From Villigracilis sp024434165 (GTDB lineage: Bacteria; Chloroflexota; Anaerolineae; Anaerolineales; Villigracilaceae): a DNA stretch of 64,000 bases. How positions within the stretch are numbered: the first letter of the stretch is position 1; each line of letters starts with the position of its first letter. The translations under genes and the position numbers were made by a program. Below the pieces are notes generated by a model, which made no database searches, had not been told where the DNA came from, and saw only the letters and a program-made list of their open reading frames with translations. Below, piece after piece: positions 7,664-15,368 of the stretch. The stretch is taken from contig SZPK01000011.1 of the NCBI GenBank assembly GCA_030263665.1, forward strand, positions 1 through 64,000, written 5' to 3'.

Positions 7664-7930
7664 ATGGCTGATATACCTGTCACCCTCGTGCTTCCGTCTG
7701 GCGGAACCCGCAATGCCGAAGTCCCGGACGACGTGGCTGTGAAGGACCTGCTTCCCGAACTGACCACGTCGCTGGAACTGCCCACCACCGGACCCGATGG
7801 ACGCCCCATGTCCTATCGGCTGGACAGCAAAGCGCTCGGGCGCGAACTAAAGGAAGAGGAAACCCTCTCCCAGGCGGGCGTCCCGCAAAACGACCGGCTG
7901 ATGATGACCGCCGACGTGACTGCCGGGTAA
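7664..7930 (+). CDS. Free ubiquitin-like modifier (YukD-like) ending in glycine
   Basis: An 88-residue beta-grasp protein, paralogous along its whole length to the N-terminal domain of the E2 fusion (shared GPDGRPM, YRLDSKALGRELKE, ETLS, AGVP, NDRLM). It ends exactly with DVTAG, so the mature C-terminus is a single glycine that needs no trimming. This is the likely modifier activated by the E1. AAAGGAG (7651-7657) supports ATG 7664. The gene lies 50 bases after the E2 gene and 64 bases before the JAMM protease. By sequence alone the domain also resembles type VII secretion Ubls, but no other component of that system is here. Confidence 0.85.
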   Translation: MADIPVTLVLPSGGTRNAEVPDDVAVKDLLPELTTSLELPTTGPDGRPMSYRLDSKALGRELKEEETLSQAGVPQNDRLMMTADVTAG

Positions 7931-7994
7931 CTTTCTACGCCGGGCGCTCGGTTTTCAACGGAGCGCCCGGACACCTCGATTTTGGATCTGGACC

Positions 7995-8642
7995 ATGGCT
8001 GGCAACGGAATCCGCCTCTCCTCCCCGGTCACCGCGAGACCCAAGCGGGCTTGCATGCCGCTTGCACGCTCGAAGCGCTGGGTTTCGATCTACGAACGCG
8101 ACAGCCACCCGCCGCTTGTGAAGGTCTTCGTCACGCAATCGGCGTATTCCCGCATCGTCCTGCATTCGCTCAGCGAACTGGACGATGAGATCGGCGGCGC
8201 GTTGGTAGGTTTATGGTGTATTGACCGCAACTCCGGCGAGCAGTTTGTCGTTGTCCAGCACATGCTTCCCGCCCGTTATACGCGGCAGGGCAGCGTGTAC
8301 CTGACCTTTACCCAAGATACCATCCTGGACTTCCACGAGGAGATCGAGAAAAACCACAGCGGGAAGCGCATCGTCGGCTGGTATCACACCCATCCGCGCA
8401 TGGGAATCTTCCTGTCCCATTACGATACCTTCCTGCACAACAACTTCTTCCCCGAGCCGTGGCAGGTGGCGTTGGTGGTCGAGCCGCACAGTTCCCTCGG
8501 CGGGTTTTTCATCCGCCGCCCCGGTGGAACGCTCGACCCGACCCGTTACTTTGGTTTTTACGAATTGAACGGCAATTTGGGAAGGAGCATGGTGGATTGG
8601 CGGAATCTCCATGACGATGAAAACGAAGGAGGCTCAAAATGA
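7995..8642 (+). CDS. JAMM/MPN+ metalloprotease (deubiquitinase-like)
   Basis: A 215-residue protein with a complete JAMM zinc-protease motif: E65 in DDEIGGALVG, H131 and H133 in YHTHPRMG, S141, and D144, in the H-x-H-x7-S-x2-D spacing. Enzymes of this family cleave isopeptide bonds to Ubl modifiers. Since the encoded modifier already ends in Gly, the likely job is removal of the modifier from targets rather than maturation. No signal peptide is seen. The start is uncertain: ATG 7995 or ATG 8055. The stop overlaps the next start (ATGA at 8639-8642), so translational coupling is likely. Confidence 0.87.
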   Translation: MAGNGIRLSSPVTARPKRACMPLARSKRWVSIYERDSHPPLVKVFVTQSAYSRIVLHSLSELDDEIGGALVGLWCIDRNSGEQFVVVQHMLPARYTRQGSVYLTFTQDTILDFHEEIEKNHSGKRIVGWYHTHPRMGIFLSHYDTFLHNNFFPEPWQVALVVEPHSSLGGFFIRRPGGTLDPTRYFGFYELNGNLGRSMVDWRNLHDDENEGGSK

Positions 8643-9496
8643 GCAGACGAATGCGTACTTACTTCTATGCCGTACTGGGTGCGATCGGCGGTTTGATCGG
8701 CTGGCAGGTGAGCAACCGCCTCGGACTTTCGTTTGTCGAAAACCTGTACCTGAGCGAAGTGGTGGTCGGCGCGCTGGTCGGCTGTCTCATCGGGCTGTTT
8801 ATCGGCGTCACCGAAGGCTTGCTCACACGCAACCCGGTGCAGGCATTGAAATCCGGTTTGTTCAGCGCCGTGCTGGGCATTATCGCAGGCGGCATCGGCT
8901 TGCCGCTGGGCGAGTTCCTCTTCCAGGCGGTCGGTGCCGGCATTGTCGGACGCGCGCTCGGCTGGGCGGTCTTTGGTCTCCTGCTTGGGCTTGCCGAAGG
9001 GATCGTGGGCAAGACTCAGGCATGGAAAGGGATGCTCGGCGGCCTGATTGGAGGCGCGCTCGGAGGCGTCCTGCTCGAAAGCGCGCACAACTGGCTGGCA
9101 GATCCGCTCACCGGCAAAGCAGCGGGTCTCGTCCTGCTTGGCGCTTCGGTGGGCGCGTTCATTTCCCTCATCGTCGTTTTGCTTTCGCGCGCCTGGCTGG
9201 AAGTCACATCGGGAAAACTCAAAGGCACCGAGTTCATCCTCGATAAGTTCATGCGTGCGGGCGGTCCCGCAGTTGCCATCGGAAGTTCCCCGCTCAAATC
9301 CGAGATCGTCCTGCCCGACCCCGACATCGCCCCGCAGCACGCCATGCTCACCGGCGACGGCGCGCGCTTTTCCCTGAAGGATATGAGCCTTTCCGGCACG
9401 TACCTGAACGGAAAGAAGATTCAAGTTGCCCCGCTTGCCAACGGACAAAAAATAAAAATGGGCAATACCGAATTGGTTTATCACGAGAAGAGGTAG
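8639..9496 (+). CDS. Polytopic membrane protein with C-terminal FHA domain
   Basis: A 285-residue protein. Residues 1-185 hold about six Gly-rich transmembrane segments. Residues about 195-283 look like an FHA fold (VAIGSSPLKSEIVLPDPDI, then QHAMLTGDG, then DMSLSGTYLNGKKI). FHA domains read phosphothreonine. The usual GR pair of the binding loop is GS here, so classic pThr binding is doubtful, though the later His and the SGTYLNG strand are kept. The gene overlaps the JAMM gene by 4 bases and precedes the VWA gene by 2 bases, placing it in the same operon. Confidence 0.8.
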   Translation: MSRRMRTYFYAVLGAIGGLIGWQVSNRLGLSFVENLYLSEVVVGALVGCLIGLFIGVTEGLLTRNPVQALKSGLFSAVLGIIAGGIGLPLGEFLFQAVGAGIVGRALGWAVFGLLLGLAEGIVGKTQAWKGMLGGLIGGALGGVLLESAHNWLADPLTGKAAGLVLLGASVGAFISLIVVLLSRAWLEVTSGKLKGTEFILDKFMRAGGPAVAIGSSPLKSEIVLPDPDIAPQHAMLTGDGARFSLKDMSLSGTYLNGKKIQVAPLANGQKIKMGNTELVYHEKR

Positions 9497-9498
9497 CC

Positions 9499-10629
9499 AT
9501 GCGAACGAGAACCAATCGCCTCCTGCCGACCTTCGTCCTGCTTCTGTTCCTGACGCTGGGTGCGCCGCTTGGGGCTTTTGCCCAAAGCGACCTGCAAGTC
9601 CGCATCACGCAGGTGGATACGTCCAAATTCCCAAACGTCACGGTGTACGTCTCCGTGACCGACTCGGCAGGCGAGCCGGTCGGCGTGGATGCTTCCGCGA
9701 TTCAAATTTACGAGAATGGCGAATTGATGCAGCCCGTTGATATTCGCGGCGGCGGCGAGAGCGGCGAAGGGCAGGCGGACCCACTGACCACCATGCTGGT
9801 CATTGACATCTCCGGCAGCATGGACAAAAACGACAAGATCGGCGCCGCCAAAGAAGCGGCAAAGACCTACGTCACCCAAATGCGCCCCGGCGACCAGGCG
9901 GGGTTGATCGCCTTCGATACGCAGGTTTATAACGTCCAGCCCATCACCACCGATACCGTTGCATTGATCAATGCAATTGACGGCTTGGAAACCGGCAGCG
10001 ATACCGCCCTGTTCAACGCCCTTGTCGAAGCGGAAAAAGCCCTGGCAAATGTATCCGGGCGCAAGGCAATCATCGCCCTGACGGACGGCATGGATAACCA
10101 AAGCCAACACACCGCCGATGAAGTGATCGAGCAGATCGGTCCCAGCGGTTTGACCATCTCCACCATCGGCTTTGGCGACCCAACCCTGACTTCGCAGGAA
10201 GGCTTGGACGAACCTGCCCTGAAATCCCTCGCGGAGCGCTCCGGCGGTTTATACAGTTTCGCGGAAGACGCAGAGTCGTTGGGCGCGCTGTACGCGCAAT
10301 TTGGGCGTGTGCTGCAAAGCGAATACGCCATCACCTACGTGTCCCCGTCGGCGCTGCGCGACGGCATCAATCGCAGCCTGACCGTGTCTCTCTCCACCGC
10401 TGGCGTTTCCACAGATGCCAATTACAACCCCGGCGGCGTCCTGCCGGAAGTGCCGCAGACTTCATTGCAACTGTTTGGCGTAATCCTCGCCGGGCTGCTG
10501 GCGCTGCTGGTCCTTCCCATGCTCTTCTCCGGCGGCATGAAAATGTTCGGCGGGTTCAAGCGCAAGGGACGAATCAAACTGGCAAAACCCACGCCTGCCG
10601 GCAGGAAACCGCAGGTCAAGATCAAATAA
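9499..10629 (+). CDS. Secreted/membrane-anchored VWA domain protein
   Basis: A 376-residue protein with an N-terminal signal peptide (to about residue 29, AFA-Q). A beta-rich segment is followed by a von Willebrand A domain from about residue 97, with an intact MIDAS: D103-x-S105-x-S107, T169, and D196 in LTDGMD. One transmembrane helix lies at about 325-345 with a basic cytoplasmic tail. The VWA domain faces outside and probably binds a protein through a divalent metal. It is the last gene of the Ubl operon; the membrane topology links the pathway to the cell surface. Confidence 0.82.
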   Translation: MRTRTNRLLPTFVLLLFLTLGAPLGAFAQSDLQVRITQVDTSKFPNVTVYVSVTDSAGEPVGVDASAIQIYENGELMQPVDIRGGGESGEGQADPLTTMLVIDISGSMDKNDKIGAAKEAAKTYVTQMRPGDQAGLIAFDTQVYNVQPITTDTVALINAIDGLETGSDTALFNALVEAEKALANVSGRKAIIALTDGMDNQSQHTADEVIEQIGPSGLTISTIGFGDPTLTSQEGLDEPALKSLAERSGGLYSFAEDAESLGALYAQFGRVLQSEYAITYVSPSALRDGINRSLTVSLSTAGVSTDANYNPGGVLPEVPQTSLQLFGVILAGLLALLVLPMLFSGGMKMFGGFKRKGRIKLAKPTPAGRKPQVKIK

Positions 10630-10635
10630 AAAATC

Positions 10636-10708
10636 ATCCGCAGATTGCGCGGACTCTCGCAGATTTTTTTCCTTCAAAGAGACGATCTGCGTAATCTGCG
10701 GATCGTTT
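10636..10708 (+). terminator. Terminator of the Ubl operon
   Basis: ATCCGCAGATT (10636-10646) pairs with 10693-10703 over 11 bp, with further inner pairs, followed by a T-rich tail. The gene beyond runs on the opposite strand, so this hairpin may serve both directions. Confidence 0.7.
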
Positions 10709-10710
10709 TA

Positions 10711-11013
10711 TCATGTGCCTGGTCCCGTTGCTGAGACGATCTTCCCGTCATGCCATTCGGGGTCGGCTTCGAGGAACGAACGGAAGATCAAATAACGCTC
10801 GTGTTGTTTGGGATCGTCGGCGTTTGCCTGGTAGGATTCCTTGTCCTTGAAAACCGCCACCAGATAATATTCATCGGAATCCGCGTCCATTTGGAAGATG
10901 TAGTCCGCCACCCAGCCGGGGATTTGAACCGAGTCAAACTCGTCCATTTTTTTCCTGAATTCCTCCTTGTCCACATCTTTTCGGACTCGAAACCGCGCAA
11001 TCGTTCCGTACAT
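10711..11013 (-). CDS. Small dimeric alpha-beta barrel (ABM-like) protein
   Basis: A 100-residue protein beginning MYGTIARFRVRK, with the pattern of the antibiotic biosynthesis monooxygenase/dimeric alpha-beta barrel superfamily: strand, helix (EEFRKKMDEFD), strand ending in ADYIFQ, strand EYYLVAVFKDKESY, and a final helix. Such proteins include small oxygenases and heme-degrading enzymes, but no catalytic residues can be assigned. GGAGG precedes the start. It stands alone downstream of the lexA terminator. Confidence 0.6.
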   Translation of the reverse strand: MYGTIARFRVRKDVDKEEFRKKMDEFDSVQIPGWVADYIFQMDADSDEYYLVAVFKDKESYQANADDPKQHERYLIFRSFLEADPEWHDGKIVSATGPGT

Positions 11014-11075
11014 GCAAGCCTCCTTTATGTATCAATAAAAAACGACAATCATCTATTAATACACCCGGAGAATCA

Positions 11076-11100
11076 AAAAGAGGCGGCAGGACGCCGCCTC
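11076..11100 (-). terminator. lexA terminator
   Basis: GAGGCGGC (11080-11087) and its complement (11093-11100) form a GC-rich stem with a 5-base loop. On the minus strand it is followed by a run of five T. It closes the lexA transcript before the next minus-strand gene. Confidence 0.8.
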
Positions 11101-11183
11101 CTTGCATGTTTTGGGTTTTGGTAGCGGGTCTGCGTAAATGAGCGAGATACTATCTCATTTATTTTGACCCATCACCTGGATTT

Positions 11184-11867
11184 CTACACCGCCAGCCGGT
11201 CCACCTTGCGGATGACCATGACGACCTTGCCTTTGATATCCAGCGGCTCGTTCTTTTTGAGCAGGATGGGTTTGTAGGCGGGATTGGCGGGTTGGAGGCG
11301 GTAGCCATCCTTTTCCTTGTAGAAATATTTGAGAGTGGTCTCGTTCCGGTCGTTGAGCCAGACCGCCACCATCTCGCCGTTGCGGGCTTCCTGCGCGGGC
11401 TTGAGCACAACGATGTCGCCGTCGTTGATCATGGCGTCAATCATCGAGTCTCCCTGCACCTGGAGGGCGAACAGGTCTTTGCCTTTTTCCCTGGAAGGCA
11501 TCAGGGATGCGGCGATGTCAACCGTGTCTTCCGCGGTGAAGGGGTTGAAATCGGAAGCGGGGATGGGAATGGGTTCGCCGGCTTGAATGACGCCGAGCAC
11601 CGGCACGCGGAGCAGGTCCCCGAGGGGGTTGTTGTTCCCGACCAGCCTCATACCGCGTGAAATCTTGCGGTCGCGCTCGATCAGTCCCTCTTTTTCGAGC
11701 TGGTCGAGGTAATAATTCACCACCGAAGTGGATGAAATCTTGCAGTGTTCGCCGATCTCGCGGATCGAGGGCGGGTGCTTGTGTTCGCGCTGGTACGACG
11801 CAATAAAATCCAGAATCTTCTGGTGGCGTTCGCCCAAACCTTTGCTTTTTCGGACCATCATCATCAT
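11184..11867 (-). CDS. lexA: LexA repressor (SOS response)
   Basis: A 227-residue protein from the first of four consecutive ATGs, chosen because AGGAGG lies 5 bases upstream; a longer reading to 11915 would begin within a few bases of the predicted transcript start. An N-terminal winged helix (residues about 10-75, PPSIREIGEHCKISSTSVVNYY) is followed by an S24 peptidase domain. It has cleavage site A96-G97, nucleophile S141 in GDSM, and lysine K180. On RecA-stimulated self-cleavage LexA releases DNA repair genes. A matching operator sits inside its promoter. Confidence 0.96.
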   Translation of the reverse strand: MMMMVRKSKGLGERHQKILDFIASYQREHKHPPSIREIGEHCKISSTSVVNYYLDQLEKEGLIERDRKISRGMRLVGNNNPLGDLLRVPVLGVIQAGEPIPIPASDFNPFTAEDTVDIAASLMPSREKGKDLFALQVQGDSMIDAMINDGDIVVLKPAQEARNGEMVAVWLNDRNETTLKYFYKEKDGYRLQPANPAYKPILLKKNEPLDIKGKVVMVIRKVDRLAV

Positions 11868-11926
11868 TTCAGCCTCCTGCCAGTTCACTGGCGCGGGTGA
11901 GCATTCTTCGCTCATTTGTGCTAGGA

Positions 11927-11955
11927 ATGATAACCGAACGCCTGTTCTGTGTCAA
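11927..11955 (-). promoter_or_regulatory. lexA promoter with SOS box between -35 and -10
   Basis: On the minus strand TTGACA (11955-11950) and TATCAT (11932-11927) are separated by 17 bases. The spacer contains CGAACGCCTGTTCT on the plus strand (11935-11948), a full GAAC-N4-GTTC box of the type bound by Gram-positive LexA. Binding there would block RNA polymerase, so lexA is autoregulated. Confidence 0.85.
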
Positions 11956-12004
11956 GGCTTTTTTGGATGCAATTGTGCGGGTCTGGGCGCGCCGGGAAAC
12001 CCGC

Positions 12005-12991
12005 CTACACCCATGTGCGGCGGCGCATCCACAGGTACATGACCAGCGGCAGAGACAGCATGATGCCCAGCATAATGTCGAAGGTCTGTTCGCTCGTCCA
12101 GTTGAGGAATTTGGCGACCGGCTCGAAGAAGTTCATGCCGAAGAAGCCGGTGACAAAGGTGATGGGCATGAAGAGCGTGGTGATGATCGTGAGCGTTTTC
12201 ATCACCTCGTTCATGCGGTTGTTGGTGACGGAGAGATACGAATCCAGCACGCCGCCGACCAGATCGCGCAGGTTTTCGTTCAGGTCGTGCAGGCGGACGA
12301 GGTGGTCGTAAATATCGCGGAAGAAGATGCGGTCTTTCGGGTCAATCACGCGGTAGTCGTCGCGGGAAAGCTTGTTCAGCACCTCGCGCTGTGGGAGCAG
12401 AATCCGTCTCATCGTCAGGAGGAGGCGTTTGAGGGCGAAGATATTCTCCAGCGTATCGGGGCGCGGCCGGTCGAAGACCTGATCCTCGATCTGGTCCACC
12501 TGCGCGTCAATCTGGTCAATGAGGGGCATGTAACTCATCACGAGCGAATCCACGATGCGGTAAAGCAGGTGGTCGGGTCCATCCTGAATGTGGCGGATAT
12601 CGCGCTGGCAGGCGGTCCAGGCATCTTCGATGGCGGGGAGGATCTGGTCGTGATAGGTGATGATGTAGTTTTTCCCGAGGAAGACATCCAGTTCGTCAAT
12701 CTCGGACTCGAACGCCCCGTTTTCCCGTTTGTAATTCAGGACATTGAAGACGATGTAGAGGTGGTCGCCCCAATCGTCCACCTTGGAGGTGTGGGTTTCC
12801 TGCAGGGCGTCATCTATGGCGAGCGGGTGAAAGCCAAAACCCCGCAGGATGGGTTCAGCCTCTTCCGGGTTTTCCCCAATGAAATCCACCCAGAGAACCC
12901 CTCTCCGGTCCCGGAGGAGGCGGGGGAATTCCTTCGGTGAAATGTTCGTGCGGACTGCCTTGCCGGGGATGTAAAAGAGGGAGCGGATCAT
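12005..12991 (-). CDS. corA: CorA-family divalent cation transporter
   Basis: A 328-residue protein. A large cytoplasmic N-terminal domain and long helices (residues about 1-265) are followed by two C-terminal transmembrane spans. The first ends in the signature GMNFFEP (GMN motif) that forms the mouth of the pentameric Mg2+ channel. The basic end (RRRTWV) is typical. GGAGA precedes ATG 12991. The length and motif fit CorA for Mg2+ (or Co2+) uptake. Confidence 0.93.
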   Translation of the reverse strand: MIRSLFYIPGKAVRTNISPKEFPRLLRDRRGVLWVDFIGENPEEAEPILRGFGFHPLAIDDALQETHTSKVDDWGDHLYIVFNVLNYKRENGAFESEIDELDVFLGKNYIITYHDQILPAIEDAWTACQRDIRHIQDGPDHLLYRIVDSLVMSYMPLIDQIDAQVDQIEDQVFDRPRPDTLENIFALKRLLLTMRRILLPQREVLNKLSRDDYRVIDPKDRIFFRDIYDHLVRLHDLNENLRDLVGGVLDSYLSVTNNRMNEVMKTLTIITTLFMPITFVTGFFGMNFFEPVAKFLNWTSEQTFDIMLGIMLSLPLVMYLWMRRRTWV

Positions 12992-13072
12992 GGAAAATCT
13001 CCAAAATGGGGTGGAATTGCACCGAGAAACTAAAAAATCTTGAAGTTCACATTGAAATTATTGAAATTTCAC

Positions 13073-13100
13073 TTGACAAAATTGAATAAATGAATATAAT
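13073..13100 (+). promoter_or_regulatory. Strong sigma-70-type promoter
   Basis: Consensus TTGACA (13073-13078) and TATAAT (13095-13100) with 16-base spacing. The flanks are AT-rich and hold repeated TTGAAAT words (about 13043-13072), a possible operator. It would drive the DUF2089-DUF4097-SHOCT gene group with a 120-base leader. Confidence 0.75.
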
Positions 13101-13234
13101 TTTATTAGAAATCAGGCAAGAAACATTAATTTCGACAGGAAAACCAGCAAATTCCCGGTCTTTCGTTTCAGTTTTTGCCTTGTTGACGACCTGCTTCATC
13201 ACAGCCCTCGAATTATAAATTGGAGAAGCCAATT

Positions 13235-13621
13235 ATGCGACCCGCACCCACCCGCTGTCCAATCTGTCAATCGGAACTCGAAGTTGTCCGTTTGCACTGT
13301 TCATCATGCGATACTTCGATGGAAGGTCATTTCGCGCAGGGGCAGTTTTCGAACCTTTCGCCGGAGCAAATGGAATTTGTTTTTACCTTCGTGCGCTGCG
13401 AGGGCAAGATCAACCGCATGGAGCAGGAACTGGGGTTATCCTACCCCACCATCCGCAACCGCCTGCACGAAGTGATTCGCGCGCTTGGATACGAGCCCGG
13501 CAGGGAGGAAGCGCCCGAAGAACTGGATGACGAGACCCGCAGCAACGTGATTGCCGATCTCGAAGCGGGCAAGATCACCGCCGAACAAGCCATGCGCATT
13601 TTGCGCGGCGAGGAGGAGTAA
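13235..13621 (+). CDS. DUF2089-like zinc-ribbon/HTH regulator
   Basis: A 128-residue protein. A zinc ribbon lies at the N-terminus (CPIC about 15 residues before CSSC). A helix-turn-helix follows (EGKINRMEQELGLSYPTIRNRLHEVI), and the protein ends with a short helical hairpin DLEAGKITAEQAMRILRG. The order matches DUF2089 family proteins, thought to be small transcription regulators. ATG 13235 is preceded by GGAG (13222-13225). The C-terminal hairpin is shared with the next three cassette proteins. The inferred role is local regulator of the cassette. Confidence 0.75.
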   Translation: MRPAPTRCPICQSELEVVRLHCSSCDTSMEGHFAQGQFSNLSPEQMEFVFTFVRCEGKINRMEQELGLSYPTIRNRLHEVIRALGYEPGREEAPEELDDETRSNVIADLEAGKITAEQAMRILRGEEE

Positions 13622-13624
13622 GCC

Positions 13625-14725
13625 ATGTCCAGGACGATTTCCGCGGGGCGCACCCCCAACATTCAAATTGACTCCATCCGCGGCGACCTCAGCCTCGTCG
13701 GCTGGGAGGGCGACGACATCCTGCTCAAAGCCGACGACGAGGAACTGCGCGTAAGCCAGGATGGCGACCAGGTAAAAATATCCTGCGAAGACGACCTCTC
13801 GATGCGCGTGCCTAAAGGCGCGAGTGTTTTCATCAGGAATATCAACGGCGATGCCTCCATCCGCGGCGTGGTGGGAAATATCGAATTAAAGGAGGTCAAC
13901 GGCGACCTTTCGATGCGCGACGTACATTCCGTGACGATAGAAGCGGTTCATTCGGACTTTAGCCTGCGCGGCGCGAAAGGGAGTTTATCCATCCGTAAAG
14001 CGGATTCCGACGCATCCATCCGCGATGTGGACGGCAGCGTGACCCTCGACTCGGTTGCCGACGACCTTGCCCTGCGCGACGTGCGCGGCAATGTGGTTGC
14101 CAATGTGGGCGAGGATGTGGTGATGTATCTCAATCCCCAACCGGGCAATGCGTACGCGGTCACGGCGGGCGACGATATTTTACTGGTCATGCCGCCCAAA
14201 GCCAGCGCCACCCTCACGCTCAGCGCCGACGAAATCAACATTGACTGGGACGGCGTCGAAAACGACAAGGATGCCACCAGCCGCGTCATTACCCTGGGCG
14301 ATGGTTCTGCGGCGTTTACCCTGAGCGCCGGCGGAGACATCCGCGTATCCAACCGATCGGATGCAGGCGAATCCGCTGAAGATTTCGGCAACTTCGCGGG
14401 CATGGGCATGGACTGGTCCGGCTTTGGCGAGCGCATCTCCCGCCGGGTGGAGCAGGTGACTGCCCGCGCCCAACGCAAGGCGGAGGAAGCCGCACGCCGG
14501 GTGGAACAGAAAGCGCGCGACGTGGAACGGCGCAGCCGCCGCTTCAAGGGCGGCTTGGAGATCGGGCGCTGGAGTTGGGATTTCTCCCCGAAGGGTGTGC
14601 CGATGCCGTCCAAGCCGCAGGTCTCGGAGGAGGAGCGGCTGGCGATTTTGAAAATGCTTCAGGAAAAGAAGATCACAGCGGAAGAGGCGGAGAAACTGTT
14701 GGCGGCTTTGGAAGGAGGCTCGTAA
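13625..14725 (+). CDS. DUF4097 (toastrack) beta-helix protein with C-terminal SHOCT-like module
   Basis: A 366-residue protein with no signal peptide. Residues about 10-250 form repeating short strands (GDLSLVG, GDASIRG, GDLSMRD, SDFSLRG, SDASIRD) typical of the DUF4097 parallel beta-structure. An Arg/Glu-rich helix (about 265-315) follows, and the last 35 residues are a SHOCT-like helical hairpin (EERLAILKMLQEKKITAEEAEKLLAALEG). The architecture recalls YvlB/LiaX envelope-stress proteins, where the SHOCT-like module is instead N-terminal. It starts 3 bases after the DUF2089 gene and its stop overlaps the next start. Confidence 0.72.
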   Translation: MSRTISAGRTPNIQIDSIRGDLSLVGWEGDDILLKADDEELRVSQDGDQVKISCEDDLSMRVPKGASVFIRNINGDASIRGVVGNIELKEVNGDLSMRDVHSVTIEAVHSDFSLRGAKGSLSIRKADSDASIRDVDGSVTLDSVADDLALRDVRGNVVANVGEDVVMYLNPQPGNAYAVTAGDDILLVMPPKASATLTLSADEINIDWDGVENDKDATSRVITLGDGSAAFTLSAGGDIRVSNRSDAGESAEDFGNFAGMGMDWSGFGERISRRVEQVTARAQRKAEEAARRVEQKARDVERRSRRFKGGLEIGRWSWDFSPKGVPMPSKPQVSEEERLAILKMLQEKKITAEEAEKLLAALEGGS

Positions 14726-15366
14726 TGTCTTCGGAAGAGCGCAGGAAGATCCTGCAAATGGTTGCGGATGGAAAGATCAGCGCGGAGGAAGCCGCCACCC
14801 TGATGCGCGCGCTGGACGAGGATGCGGAGCCCGAATCCGCTCAAGGGGAGGCGAAGGTTCTGGGAACGGGATCAGGCACGGGCGGAGAAAGAAGCGATGC
14901 GCCGGAGATGGATGAAGTCCGCCGCCGGGCAAATCGCTTTTCGAGCGCGTTCCTGTGGATCGGCGTCGTCTTCACCGTGTTGAGCGCGTGGGCAATGTTC
15001 GGCATTCAGCAGAATTCCGGTTTGAACTTCTGGTTCTACTGCATGACCATGCCGTTGTTTTTGGGAATTATGCTGATTGCGCTGGGCGCCCGGAGCCGCA
15101 CCTCCCGCTGGTTGTATGTGAATGTAGACCGCACCCGCTCGAAGGATTCGGACGGTCCGCGGCATATTTCGCTGGCGTTTCCGCTTCCGCTTGGGTTTGC
15201 TTCGTGGTTCCTGCGGAATTTTGGGAGCCGTATCGAAGGCTTGAAGAACACCAACGTGGACGACGTGGTGCAGGTGATCTCGATGGCGAAGAACATCCAT
15301 GACCCATTGATCGTGCATGTGGACGACGGCGACGATGGCGAGCGGGTGCAAGTCTTTATAGGATAA
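14725..15366 (+). CDS. SHOCT-like membrane protein
   Basis: A 213-residue protein starting at ATG 14725 (TAATG overlap with the previous stop). An N-terminal SHOCT-like hairpin (EERRKILQMVADGKISAEEAATLMRAL) is followed by an acidic linker. Two transmembrane spans lie at about 73-93 and 100-120. A soluble C-terminal half (about 130-213) resembles the C-terminal part of the 127-residue cassette protein at 16701-17084 (NVDDVVQVISMA and VHVDDGDDGERVQVFI). The function is unknown. The context suggests an envelope sensing or scaffold partner. Confidence 0.65.
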   Translation: MSSEERRKILQMVADGKISAEEAATLMRALDEDAEPESAQGEAKVLGTGSGTGGERSDAPEMDEVRRRANRFSSAFLWIGVVFTVLSAWAMFGIQQNSGLNFWFYCMTMPLFLGIMLIALGARSRTSRWLYVNVDRTRSKDSDGPRHISLAFPLPLGFASWFLRNFGSRIEGLKNTNVDDVVQVISMAKNIHDPLIVHVDDGDDGERVQVFIG

Positions 15367-15368
15367 AA

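Noticed and set aside
4243..10629. Reading the Ubl, FHA and VWA genes as a type VII secretion locus
   Set aside because: The Ubl resembles YukD/EccD, but there is no EssC/EccC ATPase, WXG100 protein or mycosin. The E1, E2 and JAMM genes fit conjugation better.
11868..11915. A longer lexA start adding 16 residues
   Set aside because: It would begin about 5 bases after the predicted transcript start, and the added residues match nothing in LexA. AGGAGG favours the later ATG.
13047..13232. A 61-codon minus-strand frame over the promoter region of the DUF2089 gene
   Set aside because: It overlaps a consensus promoter, has no ribosome-binding site and no similarity.
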